Source: Dimorphilus gyrociliatus (lineage: Eukaryota > Annelida > Polychaeta > Dinophilidae). From it: DNA of 64,000 nucleotides. Below are positions 11,585-24,568 of this stretch, in pieces. The stretch's first letter is position 1. Each line of letters begins with the position of its first letter. The position numbers and the translations under genes were made by a program. Location of the stretch: NCBI GenBank assembly GCA_904063045.1, contig CAJFCJ010000005.1:3466165-3530164 (forward strand), given 5' to 3'. Under the pieces are notes generated by a model, which saw only the letters and a list, made by a program, of their open reading frames with translations, did no database searches and was not told where the DNA came from.

Positions 11585-14500
11585 ATGTCTCGCTTCTTTC
11601 GCTTCTTCAGTCGCCGAGGAGGTGCACAAAAAGGTGTTAAAGAGAAAGAAGATAAAGCCCTGAAAAATGTTTTACCATGTCGAGTTATGTTATTAGACGG
11701 TTCTGATTTATCGGTTAATGTGCCAGTAAGTATCTACGTTGCATGTTTATTTATAGACTTACCCGTCCGGTTTAATCGAATTATTTACAGCGTATGTCAC
11801 TAGCCGTGTAACTTTTTTTTCACAAATTTCATAGCAGCTCTAGACTTTTATCTATTTCATTAAACTAAGCGATGAAGCATGCATTTCGATCGTAGAGAGT
11901 TAAAAAAATCAATTAAATGGACTAATCTCGATTCCTTTGTACTTTTGCCTGGTCACAATATTTACTTATTTACAGAAAAAATTGGAGGGAAAGTACTTAT
12001 ACGAACAAGTATATTACAACTTGGACATTATCGAAAAGGATTATTTTGGCCTGCAATATACGGACAGTCAAGGTGTTACGGTAAATTTCTAGTTATTTCC
12101 TTTATGTAGTCTTAGTCATACATTTTAATCTGCGATATCTTTTGCTGTCTGACTTATATGATTTATGTTTGTTTATGTAGCACTGGTTGGATCCAACGAA
12201 ATCGATACGGAAACAAGTCGCAAGTAAGTTCTTTTAGCTTTAGCAAAAAAAGTTTTAATAGGTTTTAGTTTCTAAAAGATCTATCGTATTGTACTGATAA
12301 ATGACACCAAATGTAGAGAAAAATCATAATATTTACAACGGAACATTTTCTGTATTCGTCATGATAATCTAAAGTTAATGTAACTAGTTCGAAACCGAAT
12401 ATTTATCTTTAAACACTCAATCGAGCTTGTACTAGTCAATATTTACCTATATTTTTTATCTATTGCCGTTTAAACGTTTCAAGTGTTTTAGTGTAAATTA
12501 ACGAAATTCTAAACTACAAAGTATTTAAAATGTTAAACGTCCATTTGCGATCGGTAAAAAAGGCCTTCAATCATAGCTTTATATTTTTATTGTAACCAGT
12601 TAATCAACCGTTATAAGTGTAAAAGATTAGTTTTTTAATTCCTTTGGTTTTTAGGGCCTGAATGTCCAGTTGGTAAGTTCCATCACCCTTTTAACAAATG
12701 GAATAAAAAAAAATAGAAAGAGCAAAACGTACACAAAAAAGATGTTTTTTTTATTGTCTTTTTTGTTTGAATGGAAAACTGTCACGATGTTTCCTTTTAC
12801 CAGATTTTTCATTATTATGGTTTTGGGTCACGGGTTAACAGATATACACATTATATGTATATAAGATTCCTTTCTCCACCAAACACCCACCCCATTTTAA
12901 ATGTATACACTATATATATATTTATATACTGTATATATGTATAGATACATATATACAGTATATATAATATAGTATATATAGTTATAAATTACTGTTTATA
13001 AATTGGTGTGATTGATTTTTTTTTCTGCATTGTATATTGTATGGATAAAGCGCACCTTGTCAAAAAATTTTGTACAAATATATTTTAGGTCTATATACAG
13101 TATATATATATATATATATTTCTATTATATGTAATTTGCATATTTTGCAGTTGGGCCCCCTTATACATTCCGTTTTCGAGTGAAATTTTATACATCTGAA
13201 CCAAATAGTTTGAGAGAAGAATTAACAAGGTAATAAATAGACTATAACTTTATTTTAGTATTTCTCTTTTTTTTATCTTTAAATATATAAAAAAATATAT
13301 TTTCGCCAAATAGATATCAATTCTTTTTACAACTTAAACAAGATATTCTTAATGGAAGGTTAGAATGTCCCTTTGACTACGCAGTTGAATTAGCCGCATA
13401 TGCCTTACAATGTAAAATCATTTAATTAACACTATTATTATTAGAATGCGATAGAGTTACAGGGAAAAAATTTGTTTTTTGTTGCTCCAATAGCTGAACT
13501 TGGCGATTATGAGGAAGGCTTGCATACCCCTGGTTTCGTTAGCGAATTTAGGTTTGTTCCCGAAGCACAGCAAACTGAAGAGATGGAGTTAGAAATATTA
13601 GAAGGATTTAAAAAACTACGAGGACAGAGACCAGCCACAGCTGAATTACATTATTTAAATAAAGCAAAATGGCTCGAAGGATATGGAGTTGACATGCATA
13701 ATGTTATGGGAAAAGATGGTAACTCCTACTCTTTAGGATTAACTCCAACTGGTGTTTTAGTATTTGATGGTAGTCAAAAAATTGGATTGTTCTTTTGGTA
13801 AGTTGAAAATTGATAATAAATCTTTATATAAAATTTCTTATAATAAAATTATTCCATTGTAGGCCTAAGATAACCAAATTAGAATTTTCTGGGAAAAAGC
13901 TAGTACTAGTTGTTGTTGAGGATGACGAAAAGGTAAAGTTTTTTAATATTTTTATAAAAGTTAAGTGTTATAGTGAACGTTCAGTCAACTTAATAATAGG
14001 TGTTTTATTGTATAAATGGCTTGGTATGCATTAGACCTGAAAATTTATGATCTATTCTTTTTTTGACAGGGCAGGGAACAAGATCATTTATTCGTTTTTA
14101 GATTATTGCAAAAAAAGGCTTGCAAACACTTGTGGAAATGTGCTGTTGAACATCATTCTTTCTTCCGACTTAAGGGGTCTCGGCCTCCTGCTACCATGAG
14201 GCAGAGTTTCTTCCGAATGGGCTCCAGATTTCGATATAGGTATATTGACCTATTGTATTCACCCCCTATTATATTCTCATAAAAAACTTGTATGATATCT
14301 TTTATAAACAGCGGCAGGACAGAAGTAGAAACAGTTACAAGTAGTAGAGCCAGACGTAGTGTGAAATTTGAGAGAAAGCCTAGTCAAAGATTTTCTAGAA
14401 GGCCTGTGTTTGAAAGAAGAGAAGCGCAAGCAGCTATGAGGAGACTCGAACAACCAATTTCCATTGCAAAAGGCGCCAAGTTAGTCAAAGAATTGTTAAT

Positions 14501-17008
14501 ATTCTTTTTCAATTAGATCCTTTCACTTCTCTTTTGTACAGACATAGTGTTCAAACATCGGCTGTTATTGAAAAAAAATCTAAGAAAGAACCTGTTTCCC
14601 CATCCGTGGCTGCTGGCAGTCAAAATGCTTCAAACACTTCTGCCTCGGCTGCCCTCGAAAGACTAGATAATCTTATGAAAGGTGGTAGTACATCGAAAAA
14701 AGATGAGGACTTGTCACTAAAAGAAGCTTCCGAACAAGCTCAAGCAAGAATAAAAGGCTTAGACAATAATACAACGCCCCAAACAAATACTCAAATCGCC
14801 TCAAGGGACATCAATTCATTAAATACATATAAAAATGTGTCAAAGTTGGATAAGTCAGCGCTATCGAAAGACGTAAAGCAATGCAACATCTTAAAAGCCC
14901 AGCAAATGGAGACTAATGCTGTTGATCAAAAGCGTAAGAGAAATTCTTTTCTTTTTTCCAGAACTTTATGATTCATTGTTAATTTGCTTTAAAAATTATT
15001 ATTTTTTCTTTATCTTCAGCAAAACCTTTAAAAGTTGACCTTTCCTCTTCAGAAGAAAAGTCCGAAAGGTTATTGATTTATCTCTTTATTCATTTCTTTA
15101 GTATTTTTTTTAGCTTTTTATTAAATATTCTGGTTTTTGACGATTTATGTTTAGTTGTGACTCTGATGAAAGTAGCATTGATATTGATGAGGACGACTTA
15201 TTCCATCCCTCAAAATTACCTGTAGTAAGGTAAAAAACAACAACAAAACAAAATGCAAATATAACAGAGTGAACCAAATCTTTTACGCTGCAATTCTTTT
15301 TTTTTGTATTGTAAACATTGATCTATCTGTTAATACGTAGAAATTGTACTCAATGCTTGTTTTTTTTTTGGAGTTGCACGTTTCGTTGTTAACTTTAGTG
15401 CTGTGTTTATCTTATAGTTTTACTAAATACGTTCTAATTAATTATTTTTTTGTTTTTTCTTACTTTCCAGTAAAACGAATTTGAGGTTAAGCACAGAAAG
15501 TAGTCCAGCATCACCTCCTTTATCGGCCCAATATCAGAATGGGTTTGTATTGATTCATTGTTAGATATTTTAAATATTAATATCATATATGTTAATTATA
15601 TAGCGTTGACGACTTTACTCCAAAGCTTACTGAAAAGTCGATGTTTTCAAAATCTCAAAATACATCGCGTTCATCAAACGTTTGCAGTATTGTAAGTTGT
15701 TTAATCAATATATTAATTATTTCTTCAATCGTATTCTATACTTCTGTGATAAAATATATTAAACAATATAAAGAAAACAATAACATTAAATACCGTATTA
15801 AAATCATTCTTTTTGATTATTTATTGTTTTTTATTAAACAATAAATAATTAAATGATTTCTATCGAAAATCAATTTTTTTTAATTTGCTTTTTTTATTTA
15901 TGATAAAGTTTTATTTTATTATATCATTTGGACATGATAAAAATGTTCTCTTTATTTTTTTTTATACAATTTAACGTAATAAGAAAAGTTTTTGAATGAA
16001 TAGAGCAAAAATAATTCCAACAAAATGATGTATGACATAATAATTAAAACAAATAAAAACTACTTATTAAAGGCATCACAGAACGATTTGAACAAGACTG
16101 ACGGATCTGTATCGGATACAAAAGTATCAGTTGATGAGCAACAAGACAGTTTACCGAAATTTGAACTTGATGAAAGTTTGGGTGATGTATTTTTAGACGA
16201 AAACGAACAAGCAGAGATTATGATTGACTTTCCTGTCGAAAATGTATCTTTAAATAATAGTAAAGATTCTGCCGATAAAATTCCAAAGTCACCAACCGTA
16301 TCTACTTCATCTAATGCCGGCAATTCGAGCAAGGAAACGTCTCCGATGGCGGCAATTCCTGAATCACCGTCTGATAAATCAACTCCCAATCAACCGAAGA
16401 TATCAAAAATTCCAAAAAAGTCCATATCTACAGTGCAGATTAATCCGGTGATAGATAGAAAGCTTAAAAAGAGAAATACAAGTTTACCAATTATCAATAA
16501 GCCGGAGCCCAAATCCGTTTCGACAAAAATACCTAAAGCAGCACCGAGGAAGTCTTTAACTTCTAAAACCGACGATATAGTGATAGTGAGTTGGAAGTAG
16601 TGCCGCTTTTAACTAATGAGAAACTGTTATTTTTTAATCTAAAATACTAACTACTCTTTACTATTCATCTGCCTCTGTCATTAACATAATCAATCTTTTT
16701 ATTTAGTTTAACTCTGCTTTTATTTAAACCTTTTTTTATTATTCAGTTTATGCTGAACTTTTATTTAATAATTATGTATTATACAGGAAACAAGCTTCAC
16801 CGGAAGCCACGCGGTCACCAGGAAAGTATCTACAACCAGCATGAGATCAAGTAATATTCCTACAAGGAGGGTTCATAGTGAGGAAACACCTCCTGTTGCC
16901 CAACTTGTGACCGTTACTCGCTCCTCTTCCAAATCTGGCCAGCCTCTCTCACCTTGGCACGTTAGTTCGGCTCCACCGAAAAGAATGCCTTTAACGACCG
17001 AGTTGTAA
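11585..17008 (+). CDS. EPB41L5: FERM-domain protein EPB41L5 / Yurt
   Basis: Cortical FERM protein that binds Crumbs and limits apical membrane in epithelia. Sixteen exons: 11585-11725, 11976-12080, 12181-12223, 13151-13229, 13314-13411, 13494-13797, 13863-13932, 14070-14239, 14312-14479, 14542-14933, 15020-15068, 15155-15229, 15471-15542, 15604-15691, 16073-16585, 16787-17008. The frame is open throughout, 862 residues (human about 730). FERM F1 begins [17 protein letters not shown]2 contains the [17 protein letters not shown] block and AELNYLNKAKW-like [18 protein letters not shown]3 has [12 protein letters not shown] and [13 protein letters not shown]. The FERM-adjacent motif RYSGRTEVE follows, then a long serine-rich tail ending TTEL, a possible class I PDZ ligand. 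The intron at 12224-13150 holds a possible 18-nt microexon (12655-12672). Confidence 0.93.
12655..12672 (+). other. Possible 18-nt cassette microexon in EPB41L5
   Basis: Inside intron 3, a TTTTAG acceptor is followed by 18 bases and then a strong GTAAGT donor. The length is a multiple of three and the phase matches both neighbours. Inclusion would insert six residues (replacing one isoleucine codon by a seven-codon stretch containing RPECPV) near the F1/F2 boundary. The version without it matches known family sequence better, so this would be an alternative exon. Confidence 0.3.
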
Positions 17009-18392
17009 AGATAGATAAACAAACAAGTAGAGAAAACTAGATAAATACAAAGAAAATTTGATAACGAGGAGAAATAGGATAGAGATGAACCTTGGACAAG
17101 TGTGTTCAAATCGTTCAAAAATACGCACTTGATTGTTCATTTTTGATATAAATTACCTTTTGTTTAGGATTTTTAGCATACTTATTTTTAGTTTGTTCAG
17201 TGATTTAACATATCATTAACTGTGATAAGATCGCATATCAGTGCATTATATAATTTGTTTTTTTTTTTGGGAACAATGAATATTTTACTGGTGTTTTTTG
17301 CTGTGGTACATTTTATATACATATTTGTATATATATATATATTGCAGTGTAAATTGGCGAGTTTCGGGAGGAATAAGTATAGAGAATTGGCGATTTACCC
17401 TACAAAACTGAGATTATAGATTGCACATTGCTCTTAAATCGGTTTTCAATAAATTTAGCACACGGTAATTGTTTCGTCAACATGTTGTTTCGTTAAGTTT
17501 CAATTTTGTGACGATAGACGATTCAAGTTGGAAAACAGAGCAAAAAAAGGAACTATTTTTTTCCCCTGGTATTGTCCTACAAATGTACAGATATTCGTCT
17601 AATAAACATACGTAATTACTAAAACAGCGTTAACACTTTAATTTATTTTTTAACAAATATTTTATCCCGTTCTACTTTTAATTGTCTAGTTTAACAATAC
17701 TTTGCTTTCTCTCTTATCAATTTTCTTTTGTTATTGTAGTAAGTATAAAAACAACTCAATTATCATCTTTTATTACTAAGTGCTTTGTTAAAGGAAGGAA
17801 TAGTTTTCTATTCTTTTTTATATAGTATATTGTACAGTTTTTAGTGTATATATATCTCTCCCTACCTCAATCTATTCATCTATATATTCCTCCATACTCC
17901 CACTCCTCTCCACTTTTTTTTCTTTTCCCCATTTCGCAACCTTAAATGAAATGATTAGAATCTTTCTTTTATTAGATTTTTTTAATTATAATACTGCTAA
18001 TCAAAAGTATTTGTTTTAATCTGTTATATTCCTCTGGATATTTTTTTTTACCTGTTTTTCTTTTCCTTTTTGTCGAAACGTTTTAAATAGCGTTCTTATG
18101 TTAACCATAGACGATGTATGTTCACCATTCTGTAAATGTGTGCAAATACAGCTGGTTAAAGTCTAGTTTGTTTCCTATTTATTTAAAAAAGAAAACAAGG
18201 AAGCAGAGACTTCTAAGTAGTATATACTTTATCCACTATTTTCACTATTTAATTGCATAGTAGTAACTCTTTTATTAGTTGTATTATATACAATTTTTAC
18301 TTATGATATTATTAATTTCCTTTACTTTTTTCTATAGACGTAGAGAATTTTGAAGTTGTTTTAATATATTCTTTTATATAAATATACATATA

Positions 18393-18429
<37 letters not shown>

Positions 18430-20054
18430 ATATAGAAAGCATTATAATGATTGCATCAATGAGTTTCGAGAGTAATTAAAAACTTGTTATAAACTTGTTG
18501 AGTACAGTTGATGGAAAACTCCTTTTGTTATGCAATTATTGTCAAATAATATATATTGTATATATACTTTATATATTACTTACTTCGAAGATGAGAAAAA
18601 AAGCAGAGGTTTCAGTGCATATGATTATATTTCAATTACTATATTGTATCAATTAGAGTATTATAATTAATTATAGACTTGTAATTTATTAAAATTAAAG
18701 GTATTGTGTCCCTAATAACCTGTTATTTCAATAGAATTTATTGATTTGAGTTAAAGTATATCCTGAGTTAATATTTAAAAGTTTGCGATAGAAATAACTA
18801 CTTAAGAAATGATATAAACTAGAGGATAAACGCGAAGAAAAGATAAATTATTGTACTTTATTAAATATTCAACAGGATAGATAAACTATAAAAATAAAGA
18901 GACGCATAAACAGATAGATAAAAATTTTAATTGATTTTTTGCATCCCTTCTCTCTTCCTTCCTTTATTCCCTCCGTCTATTATTAAGTTACCATATATAG
19001 CCATTTTTAGATTCTGTGTTGACATGAAACGTATCAACTTCTTAGCAATTTTATTTTATAGGTGAGCTAGTTATTTCTAAAAGTTTATATAGGTGCAACC
19101 AAAAATGTCGTTCAATATTTTTTTTATTAAAAATATACCATTTAAACAGTTTATATAATATAAATAATGCAATTGAATTAACCCTAACTGTCAAACTTAT
19201 GGCTATATTACATTTTCATCTATATTGACTTTTATCTAGTCATTATTTTAATGGAAAATTTCTTGATGTTCATAAATATAAACTCTCTTCAAATATACTA
19301 TATATACCAGTTTACAACAATTGTCTCTGTTATATTACTGCATCATTCGAAAAAGTACAAAATGTCAAATGAGTACAATTGAAGAAAGAGAAATTAAGTC
19401 AACTAAGGAAGGAGGAGTAATTGAGTACTTTCAATCCTCTTTTAATGAAAAAGATAAAGATGAAGAAATTCCTTAATTACTCTCTCTTTTTTCAGCTTAT
19501 TTTCTTTCTGTTTTCCTGTTTTACAGAAAAGTTGAAAGTAATTAATTTATAGGTTTTAAAACGTTTTCTTTTTTATTATATACAATAGGTTGAACGACTT
19601 ATCGATGTTTTGGTCTATCGATTAAGGTATAATGCTGAAAAATGAGTTTCTTTGTGATTTTTTTCTATGCAAACGTGATTAGAATAGTAAAATTACGACA
19701 TTGTTTAAAAGTAATCAGCATATTATACTTATTACGGCTTAGAATTAATTTCTATTCAGGATTAGTTAATCTTTTAAATCCCTTATCTGTCTCTATTCGT
19801 TTTTAGTGTACAAATAATCAATCGCGTGAGGGGAGGATAATCCTTATTTGTACGGTATAATATACAATTTAGTTATTATTTATTGTATTGACTCTGAAGG
19901 ATAATCATTTGCATAAAAACTTGGCACTAAACATATGAACAAATATAGTTCGAAAAAGAGGGAAACACAAAAAATTGGCACGCCATTCAAACTCTAATTG
20001 TAAAATAAGTATTCTTTAATCAGTTCTATTCTGATCCTTTACTACCATTTTCTT
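17009..20054. other. 3' UTR of EPB41L5 and intergenic DNA
   Basis: Three kilobases between the convergent EPB41L5 (+) and coiled-coil gene (-). An AATAAA signal lies near 17447, about 440 bases after the EPB41L5 stop. An AT microsatellite lies at 18386-18428. A local T/C-rich tract lies at 17848-17945. I see no coding exon or RNA gene. Confidence 0.55.
18386..18428. repeat. AT microsatellite with CTGTATA junction
   Basis: A run of TA dinucleotides bordered by the palindromic TATACTGTATATA type motif that recurs through the window (see the separate observation). Confidence 0.7.
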
Positions 20055-23000
20055 TTAGACAGGAAGCCACTTTTCGGTTGGAATATCTAACACGACATCC
20101 ATATCTGGTGTACACCTATGATAATAAACGAGAACAACAAGATATAATATATACTGTATACTATATTGATTTATAATCAAGTACGGAATTAATATAATAA
20201 TGTAATACTAACTTTTCCTTAGTTGGAAAGAATTCGGGGAACATTTGTAATCTTATATTACATTTAGGATTTTTTACTAATTCTTTAATCTCTTCTTGAA
20301 GTTGATTAATATCATCTTCTAAATAACTTTTTTCACCGATTTGTTTCTCTATTTCTAGTTTCATATAACAATTTTGCTTTGCCATGTCAACAAGATTAGG
20401 GTGCATTTGGGCCAGTAAAGTCTATATAAGAGGGGAAAAGTAATTATTTTCTCAGTAATAATATTAGAATAGGCTCTAAGCTATAACAAATAAACAGTAT
20501 ATACTGTATATAAATTTATATATATTAGTATATCTTATTACATCACTTATATCATCAGCAAGGTGTCTCTCTTTCTTTTCGTGTTCTTTTAAGCGAGTAT
20601 CCAGCTCCTTATCAATTATATTTGACAAGTCTCTCTCTTCTTCCTATTTATACAATATTTTATGCATTAGCTGTTGACCCAAATCGCATCACTGCAACTT
20701 TAACTTTACTAACCTCGTTAGAAGCATACAAACTTTCCAATTCCGATTGTAATTGAGATATTCTAAAAGCTTTCAAAGGATATTCTTTGTCTTTGTACGA
20801 ATGAAGGTCATGCAAACTCTTCTGACTAGCTACTACTTCAATGTCTAGTCTATCTACTTTCTCCTGAAGAACTATTGTTGGCATAGACATGACCATATAA
20901 GAACATTATATATTTATCTATCATCTATTTAGTTTTTACTTTTTATTTCTGCCGCTCCTTCCTCTTTAGCTTTAAAATAGTCAGACTGGACAATTTCATA
21001 TTCATCCTGAAATTTGCTGTTGAGGCACGAAACTCCTGTCTGTTAGGAAAAAACACATTACACATCAATAATTTTAAATATCTAACATTTGTGACTGATC
21101 AATATTTTACCTTGAACTTATCATACTTTCTTAATAAATCTCGAACTTCGTCGTAAGTTCCTTTCTCGTCTCCCTTTATCTTTGATACTAATCTTCTATT
21201 TTCATTTTTTCTAATTATATGTTAAAAAAAATAATTTAAATTACAAATTGCAATCAAAACCGTATTGATATTTATACAGATATTTCGTTCTAAAATAACA
21301 ACTGATGACCTCTACAGGAAACTTTGCTTTATTCTATAAGGATTCCTGTAGTATATCATTTTTTGAAAACCCTTCAAATTCTTAACAGTGAAAAACACTC
21401 CAAAAAAATTCTTTTTCCTAAGATCATCCAAAAATATCTAGCCCCCAGTGAGAATTGAACTCACGACCCCTGGTTAGCTCATTCAAGCTACTGCAATTAC
21501 TGCAACTTGAATACAAGACCAGTGCTCTAACCCCTGAGCTATGGAGGCTCACATTATTTATATAAATGTTAATTGATCTTGAAGATATTATCTATCTTTA
21601 AGATAATAAATATGAAAAAATAACTAGCCCCCAGTGAGAATTGAACTCACGACCCCTGGTTAACTCATTCAAGCTACTGCAATCACTGCAGTTCGAATAC
21701 AAGACCAGTGCTCTAACCCCTGAGCTATGGAGGCTTACACATATGATACATTAATCTTCATGAGATATTGTAAAAGTTTCACAAGCTGAATCACTGCAGT
21801 TTAAGTAATGAATATCGAATGAGAATTGAGTACTTAATCCTTTCGGTCACTTATACAAACGACTGGAGTTAATCCGTTTCATTAAAGATTAATGGTCTAA
21901 TTCATCAGTTTATCAATATACACAAACTTTTATTAATTGACAATACAACTCGTAAAAAATGATTACTTTACAATTCAAAAAACAGTGAGTATAATTAATC
22001 TGGCTCCACTAAAGCAAAAAGACTAACTCAAGAATATTCAATGTGTTTAGATATTAAGTGTTCAAAAATATCTAGCCCCCAGTGAGAATTGAACTCACGA
22101 CCCCTGGTTGGCCCATTCAAGCTACTGCAATCACTGCAGTTTGAATACAAGACCAGTGCTCTAACCCCTGAGCTATGGAGGCTCACATTATTTATATAAA
22201 TGTTAATTAATATTTAAGATATAATCTATCTTTAAGATAATAAATATGAAAAAATAACTAGCCCCCAGTGAGAATTGAACTCACGACCCCTGGTTGCCTC
22301 ATTCAAGCTACTGCAAACATTGCAGTTCAATTACAAGACCAGTGCTCTAACCCCTGAGCTATGGAGGCTTTACAAGTGTTACCAATCTTTTTAAGTTTTT
22401 ATGGACATTTGCTACGTATTGATTTTGAAGCTTAAGCTGTTTAAATTTAGTTCAGTCAGTTAGACAAGTTGACTTATTTTTAAATAGGAAAATGTTTAAA
22501 TAGACTCCTATTACTCACAGGAAGGCAAATCTTTTCTTTTGGTCATTTATAGCTTTCAATGTTGCAGTGATCCTAAGCTGCAAAGTAATAGACTTTTGAT
22601 ATGAGATATTTCTAGTAAACATTGATAGATATTTAAATATATATACTTTTAAGACATTTATTCTTTCCGCTTTATCTGTATCTTCAACTTTCTTTTCCAG
22701 TTTTGAGCATCTTCTTGTTATTTCTTTTTTCTTTTTTATGGAACCAGCTGGAGCCGAAACTGTGACTTCACTTCCAAGTTGAAAGTCTAAATATTTTTGG
22801 AGATGTTGATTTTTATAAGAAACAAAGAAAGTATGAATAATGATTATAATTTTTTTTACCTAGTTGACCAATTCTAACAGTTGATTGTTTCTTTACTGGC
22901 TTTTGAGTTCTCTGCCATTGGCTATAGTCAAAATTCGCATCTAAATGTCCTCCAATTTGCTTAAATAGAGCATCGTGTTCTAAACCTATACTTTTTTTTT

Positions 23001-23064
23001 TAATACTTTTTCCAGATTTTGATGATATTGCTCGTCCTTTCGGAGAGTCATTTTTTTCAGTCAT
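20055..23064 (-). CDS. Coiled-coil protein, possibly C20orf96-like
   Basis: Nine exons on the minus strand: 22860-23064, 22647-22786, 22519-22577, 21111-21210, 20940-21039, 20714-20871, 20542-20643, 20213-20421, 20055-20115. All phases agree and give 377 residues. The N-terminus is basic and serine-rich. Residues from about 80 to 330 are almost entirely helical coiled coil (for example KIKGDEKGTYDEVRDLLRKY and SQLQSELESLYASNE). The end, CTPDMDVVLDIPTEKWLPV, is a short conserved-looking tail. Size and coiled-coil layout resemble the C20orf96 (DUF4618) family of ciliated-tissue proteins, but I identify it only tentatively. The third intron (21211-22518), 1.3 kb and by far the largest, contains four tRNA-Thr genes on the same strand. 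Confidence 0.72.
21440..21548 (-). tRNA. tRNA-Thr(UGU), 36-nt intron, copy m1
   Basis: Read on the minus strand: acceptor half GCCTCCA pairs with TGGGGGC; anticodon TGT in loop CTTGTAA; intron of 36 nt after position 37; T-arm with GTTCAATTC (B box). Box A is TAGCTCAGGGG. A T-run (terminator) follows within about 10 bases. It lies in an intron of the coiled-coil gene and forms the outer end of the left arm of the 743-bp inverted repeat. Confidence 0.9.
21626..21734 (-). tRNA. tRNA-Thr(UGU), 36-nt intron, copy m2
   Basis: Same cloverleaf as its neighbours, exons identical by eye. The intron is identical to that of copy p6 on the other strand (25204-25312). Exactly 186 bp from m1. Confidence 0.9.
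22074..22182 (-). tRNA. tRNA-Thr(UGU), 36-nt intron, copy m3
   Basis: Same exons; the intron is identical to that of copy p5 (24756-24864). Forms the inner end of the left inverted-repeat arm. Confidence 0.9.
22260..22368 (-). tRNA. tRNA-Thr(UGU), 36-nt intron, copy m4
   Basis: Same exons. The intron differs from the other copies at several positions, and the spacer to m3 has diverged from the corresponding spacer between p4 and p5. 186 bp from m3. Confidence 0.9.
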
Positions 23065-23906
23065 TTTATTAAAACGAATTAAAGAAACTTCGTAAAATTT
23101 GGCACTAAAATTTAATTCCTTTGTTTTTGTTTCCGATATTATAACATACTTCAAGTTTAAATAATCCTTAATTTAAAAAGAGAATCAGCAGTAAATATTT
23201 TATTCAAAATAACAAAATTAAACCAATAAAATAAAAACTTTCTATCAATTGTTTATCATAGTAACGCAAGTGACCAAAATATTGGGTATAGCTAAAATAT
23301 AATAAAAAATTTTTTAAAAAATTTAATTGACTTTTAAACAGTATATTTAGTTGATAAAATAATAAAAAAGTAATAAAACTAATAAAAATTTATTTTTATA
23401 AACCTAGAAATTATTGCTTAATTTAAAAATGGTAGAAAAATGAATAAATAATGCAATCAAGTATTATAAAGAGCAGTGTAATCCATTTTAAGTCCTACCC
23501 ATTAAAAAAGGCGGCAATTTAAAAAATCTAGCAAATTACAGAACAAAGAGGAAAAGAAAAAATTTTCTAAAAACACAACGAAATTATCTGGCGAATTACA
23601 AAAAAGTACAAGATTATAATTTCTTAATATCTTATTTACAGATTAAATGAAAATGATTAGAAATGACCAAAACAACAGTTTCTTAAAATACAACATTTAC
23701 CCGAAATGTAATCAATCGATTTGATGAAGTGTTAAAAACTGTAAATTACAAGTGTTCACAAAAAACTGCAAAACTGTATGAAAGAAGATTTTTGCAAAAA
23801 AAAGCATTGACATTTTTTAAAATACAAAAATACCGCATGCTTTTTATAATTGATTTTTATCAGATGTTCTTTTTATAAAGTTTAATTTATAATATTACTT
23901 GTGTCA
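23065..23906. other. Intergenic, spacer of the inverted repeat
   Basis: AT-rich DNA upstream of the coiled-coil gene start and before the first plus-strand tRNA. It contains repeated A-rich short blocks but no coding exon or RNA gene that I recognise. Confidence 0.5.
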
Positions 23907-24013
23907 GCCTCCATAGCTCAGGGGTTAGAGCACTGGTCTTGTATCTCTAGCGGCATCGATAGTAATATGATCATGTCAACCAGGGGTCGTGAGTTCAATT
24001 CTCACTGGGGGCT
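23907..24013 (+). tRNA. tRNA-Thr(UGU), 34-nt unrelated intron, copy p1
   Basis: Exons are identical to the array consensus, but the intron (23944-23977) is 34 nt and unrelated to the usual 36-nt intron: it lacks the TGCAG and CTTGAAT blocks. The anticodon TGT is intact. Confidence 0.88.
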
Positions 24014-24197
24014 ATTAGTTTTTCCACAATTACCTTTAATTTTTTTATATTTAGAATGTTTAAAATACCAAAGGAAATCGGTTTTTCCCTTAGTATCACC
24101 TATAATTTAAGCTTTCCCTCTTTTCAAAAAATTATGCTATGATTTCCTTTTTTAGTCATTGTTAGATCTTAATATCTGACAATTCCTAACAGCACTT

Positions 24198-24307
24198 GTG
24201 TCCCTTTAGGTCAGGGGCTAGAAAATTGATCTTTTATTCGAATTTTCATGATTGCAGTAATTTGAACAAGTTAAAAAGGGGCCGTGAGTTCAATTCTCAC
24301 TGGGGCT
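24198..24307 (+). pseudogene. Degenerate tRNA-Thr copy p2
   Basis: The T-arm half is well kept (GTGAGTTCAATTCTCACTGG), but the acceptor 5' half, D-arm and anticodon stem carry many changes, the anticodon region reads CTTTTAT, and the 5' and 3' acceptor strands no longer pair. Remains of the 36-nt intron are visible. A decayed copy. Confidence 0.8.
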
Positions 24308-24384
24308 AGTTATTTTCTTCGTTTTATCATCGAAAGAACATTCGGTATCTTCAAGTTTAATCGGTATTCAGATGAATAATGTGA

Positions 24385-24493
24385 GCCTCCATAGCTCAGG
24401 GGTTAGAGCACTGGTCTTGTATTCGAACTGCAATGTTTGGCGAAGCTTGAATGAGCTAACCAGGGGTCGTGAGTTCAATTCTCACTGGGGGCT
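24385..24493 (+). tRNA. tRNA-Thr(UGU), 36-nt intron, copy p3
   Basis: Intact cloverleaf with TGT anticodon. The intron (24422-24457) has a variant middle (AATGTTTGGCGAAG) but keeps the flanking TTCGAA and CTTGAA complement. Confidence 0.9.
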
Positions 24494-24568
24494 AGTTATT
24501 TTTTAAATTTCTCGCCTAAATGATAAACGGTATCTTCAAATAAATCTCTGATTTCGTTACTATTGTGT

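Larger units (their letters stand above)
21440..22182. repeat. Left arm of 743-bp inverted repeat
   Basis: Reverse complement of 24756-25498, both exactly 743 bp, containing copies m1-m3 versus p5-p7. The only difference I found between tRNA copies is in the last intron bases of m1 (GAGCT against GAGTT in p7). The intervening 339-bp spacer also matches. Similarity stops at the outer tRNA ends on both sides. Confidence 0.88.

Noticed and set aside
17848-17945. T/C-rich tract as a possible retroelement poly(T) tail
   Set aside because: No element body, coding sequence or target-site duplication on either side.
23901-24110. Open frame across the first plus-strand tRNA
   Set aside because: It is a translation of the tRNA gene and its flank, with no protein signal; the same false frame occurs with other copies.
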